Assembly (NCBI GenBank): GCA_029204225.1
Contig: CM055097.1
Span: 2,447,801-2,511,800 of the forward strand
Direction of reading: 5' to 3'
DNA from: Diphasiastrum complanatum
Taxonomy: Eukaryota; Streptophyta; Lycopodiopsida; Lycopodiales; Lycopodiaceae
DNA: 64,000 bases
Of the stretch, positions 61,289-64,000 are shown one piece after another. Under the pieces are notes generated by a model that was not told the origin of the DNA, did no database searches, and was given only the letters and a program-made list of their open reading frames with translations. A program made the position numbers and the translations under genes. Position 1 is the stretch's first letter. Every line of letters starts with the position of its first letter.

Positions 61289-61370
61289 AGACAAGGTGTC
61301 AATCTCTTGAGACTTCCCATACCCTAAGCTTTTTCACCTATGACCTCATCAAGAGATTGACACCTTATCT
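61289..61370. repeat. inverted repeat: 22-bp arms (21/22 match), 38-bp loop
   Basis: AGACAAGGTGTCAATCTCTTGA at 61289-61310 pairs with TCAAGAGATTGACACCTTATCT at 61349-61370 with one mismatch. The arm length is close to that of a small-RNA duplex. No extended stem was seen outside the arms, which argues against a typical miRNA precursor. A remnant foldback element is equally possible. Confidence 0.75.
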
Positions 61371-61689
61371 ATCTTTTCTTAAGATGGAAGTCAAAAAATA
61401 TTTCTCAAACATAGATACAACCTCCACCGTATCTTCATGTCTTTTATGCATGTCCACCTCAGCAAAATCTTTGTAACATATCCATGTACATCATGTATAT
61501 TAGATTTAATTTATTTTGCCATTTGATGTTATTACGAATGTATATAAAATCATACAAACATCTACTGCTTGCAAATGGCCTCATGAAGTTGTTCTGTTAG
61601 ACAACCACAAATGCACCTTGGTGTTCTCATCTCATAAATAACTTAGTGCACATACTTGTACAAATTCAACATGCTCTTGGAATACTTAC

Positions 61690-62070
61690 TATGGATCTTT
61701 CCATCTGTACCCAACTTTGACCAATACTTATTTTGTGTTTTTGATTATTGTAAGTCCTCTCTAGCAAGGAAACTATATCACTCACCATGTGGTTCCATAT
61801 TGTTTGAGCCACATTTTAAGAGATATGCATAGGATCAAACACATGAGTAATCAAAAGATTATTCCAATATGGTAAACAATGAAAGATAGACATTGTATTT
61901 ATACCATTTGATGGCTTAGTCTCATATTCAAGCCCAAGCTTGTGCCAATATGCCATTGACATTCTCTTTGGAGGATTTATTGTCTCTTGTCTTCCTCCAA
62001 ATCCCCTTATTTGTGTATTCTTGAATGGATGATATTCACTAATATGTTTTTGATGGCTTTCATATACAAC
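61690..62070 (-). pseudogene. TNP2-like (CACTA/En-Spm-type) transposase relic
   Basis: Minus-strand translation reads 'PPKRMSMAYWHKLGLEYETK', 'LPYWNNLLITHVFDPMHI' and 'NVAQTIWNHMV'. This matches the conserved block of Transposase_21 proteins (pattern LPYW..LL..H..DpMHi.KNV). One in-frame stop replaces the expected Lys between 'DPMHIS' and 'NVAQ', and the flanks are decayed. Terminal CACTA repeats were not found. A non-autonomous relic of a DNA transposon. Confidence 0.6.
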
Positions 62071-62099
62071 TTTATTTGAATATCATGAGTGTCTATTGT

Positions 62100-64000
62100 T
62101 GAGATTTGGACCATAAATGAGAGACACATGATGTCTTTAAGTTGTAAAGCCTAATAAAATCAAACAAATAAATGTAAGCATGTTGCCCAAAACTCACTTG
62201 CAAAACTTAGATATTGTTTATAGTGGGTTCCATGTAGGTAAATTTGAAAAACCTCATATCTCAACTCAAGAACGATGATTGGCATGCCAATCCATAAGAT
62301 CTACAAGGGACTTGCAACTAAACATTCATTGCAATCATGGGATTACTAGAAGCATCATAACACCTTGCGTGGGATAGCGGCCCCTTGTAAGTCATTTCTA
62401 TAGAGAGAAATCACCCATGGAATTTAAAACTTCTATAGAAATTAACAATACTCAACAAAGGGATTACTTGAGCATTAAATGTAAAATAGATCTTTATTGA
62501 TCAACATATGTCCCAGTGTCATTCAGACATAAGCATTTGAAACATATGTAAGAAAATAAAAACACTCATACAAATTAAAATTTTGCTATATTAAGTACAT
62601 GGGTCTTTATTTTTGCTTAAAGTACACATCTTGACAAAACATGATTGTAGCTAATTACACCTCTTTTGATTTAATTGTTTTGATTACACACCATTTCATA
62701 AGTACCCTTCACGTTTATAGAAAAGTACTCCTCATGTCCATTTGTGTATTTTTCAATCAAAATAGGTTAATGAAGGGTGACCTATAATCTATTTAGGCTT
62801 TGACATTGTCATGTACATCAATGAATTTACATATGATTTGTCTTCGTATCTTTCTTTCCTTGCATGTGCTTATCCTCCAAGGAACATGCCAAGACTTCAA
62901 GAGTGAAGGGTGATTGGCATTTACACCATATATTTGCTTCTTCCATTGGTGACAACACAAAGGAAGTCAATTGTATTGGGGCCCTACATATGGCATTAAT
63001 GTGACAACATTATTCAAGCGGATGCTCGTCAATGAAAATAAGCCAAACCCAACATTTGGAAAGCACTCACTAGGTTTGATTATGGCCCCAATATGAATAT
63101 TGTGTCCCACATAATGGTGTTGGTACAATAGTAGGCCAACAAGAATATATATTCTTATCAAAGGGTTTAATGTTTGTAATTCAATTGGAAAATTGGAACT
63201 CGGACAAATAATCAAAACATTTTTGGAAAAATCGATAATGTGCAACAACAATTGCGTCACGTGAGAAAATCTTATTGCCACCATAGGACAATATCCTCGT
63301 CATAAAATGCTAGTGGACATGATCAACAAGTCACTGAGCATTCCAAATGACTTCCTTTCTTAGCATACACATGATCAATAAGAATTTGACCTTGATCTAG
63401 TCTCTCATGACAAGGTCTTATGCAAGCAAGCATATTCATGCAAACCAGCATGAATGATAAATCTTCAACTATATAAACAAAACTTGTTGTCCCAATATGG
63501 TATCATGTTGTAACAACACCTTTTGTCACCAATAAAGTAATTGCTACACCATTGGTCTTCAAGTTAGATTCACCAATCAGCCTCATCATTGCATCTAGTC
63601 CAAGACACGAGCATATACCACTTGCCAATCTTGAAAGTTTATCTCCATCCATTTCTCATGCCTCAAATAGAAAAGTCTTCTGAGGAATTAATGAATGTAT
63701 ACAAACCTCGTCATAAGCTATATGAGCAAAGCTCTCCAATCCGTCAAAGACGTTGATGTTGGCTTGCCACTTCTGCATCCATATAGGCTCAATCTTCTCC
63801 ATGTTTGATGTTGTTGATATCATATGACCAATATATGTTTCACTATAAGAAACCTCTCTCACAACCATACACATTGTATAATCCAAAAACAAAACAAACA
63901 CACATAAGATCCACTATCCTGATGATCATCTCATCCATGATCCAAAACATATCAGATAAAATTCATTGTACCATCTTCGGCTAGTTTCCACCTAATAGTA
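62100..64000. other. no intact gene; possible continuation of the transposase relic
   Basis: AT-rich. Minus-strand frames at 62967-63284 and 63656-63901 ('MEKIEPIWMQKWQANINVF') are upstream of and co-oriented with the TNP2-like block and may be its 5' part. Their homology was not recognised. The window ends inside this stretch. Confidence 0.35.

Overview
This window reads as nuclear DNA of a land plant. The evidence is spliced genes with short GT-AG introns, a plant-type KIN-14 kinesin, a trihelix transcription factor, Ty1/copia and Ty3/gypsy elements primed by initiator-Met tRNA, and very long (GA)n tracts. The exact lineage cannot be fixed from sequence alone. The mix of transposons (a Penelope-like reverse transcriptase relic, a TNP2-like transposase relic and an 'SDGAASQF / HGKG' transposase-like gene) together with the very long GA tracts would suit a seedless vascular plant or an early-diverging seed plant. 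That is inference. No rRNA gene, functional tRNA gene, CRISPR array or prokaryotic operon was seen.

Layout. 0-7 kb: two long GA tracts, a perfect 16-bp-arm hairpin, a decayed minus-strand reverse transcriptase, then the 5' part of a Ty3/gypsy element (primer site, leader with five stem-loop-like repeats, gag) that stops at a third GA tract. 7-14 kb: mostly non-coding, with several minisatellites, including an unusual array of palindromic 'AGCTATGCC-GGCATAGCT' units, and a short tRNA-derived SINE with a clean 17-bp target duplication. 14-33 kb is the host-gene island: a 10-exon kinesin (+), a six-exon-or-more amidohydrolase (-) whose introns hold a gypsy relic and tandem repeats, and a two-exon trihelix factor (-). 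33-39 kb: tandem repeats, a gypsy integrase relic and a decayed DNA-transposon-like gene followed by a dense GTACCAA motif array. 39-52 kb is a stack of three Ty1/copia elements: one (+) with an internal 1.09-kb tandem duplication, one truncated (-), and one full-length (-) with 261-bp LTRs and a 5-bp target duplication. 52-64 kb is AT-rich, with a decayed copia RT/RNase H, LTR-like sequence, a near-perfect 22-bp inverted repeat and a TNP2-like transposase relic.

How the parts relate. The three host genes have no evident shared pathway: a microtubule motor, a metal-dependent amidohydrolase and a DNA-binding regulator. The amidohydrolase and the trihelix gene lie head-to-tail on the minus strand. 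Everything else is mobile-element history and simple-sequence expansion. The least explained items are the GTACCAA array beside the transposase-like gene, the palindromic minisatellite, and the repeated stem-loop motif in the gypsy leader.
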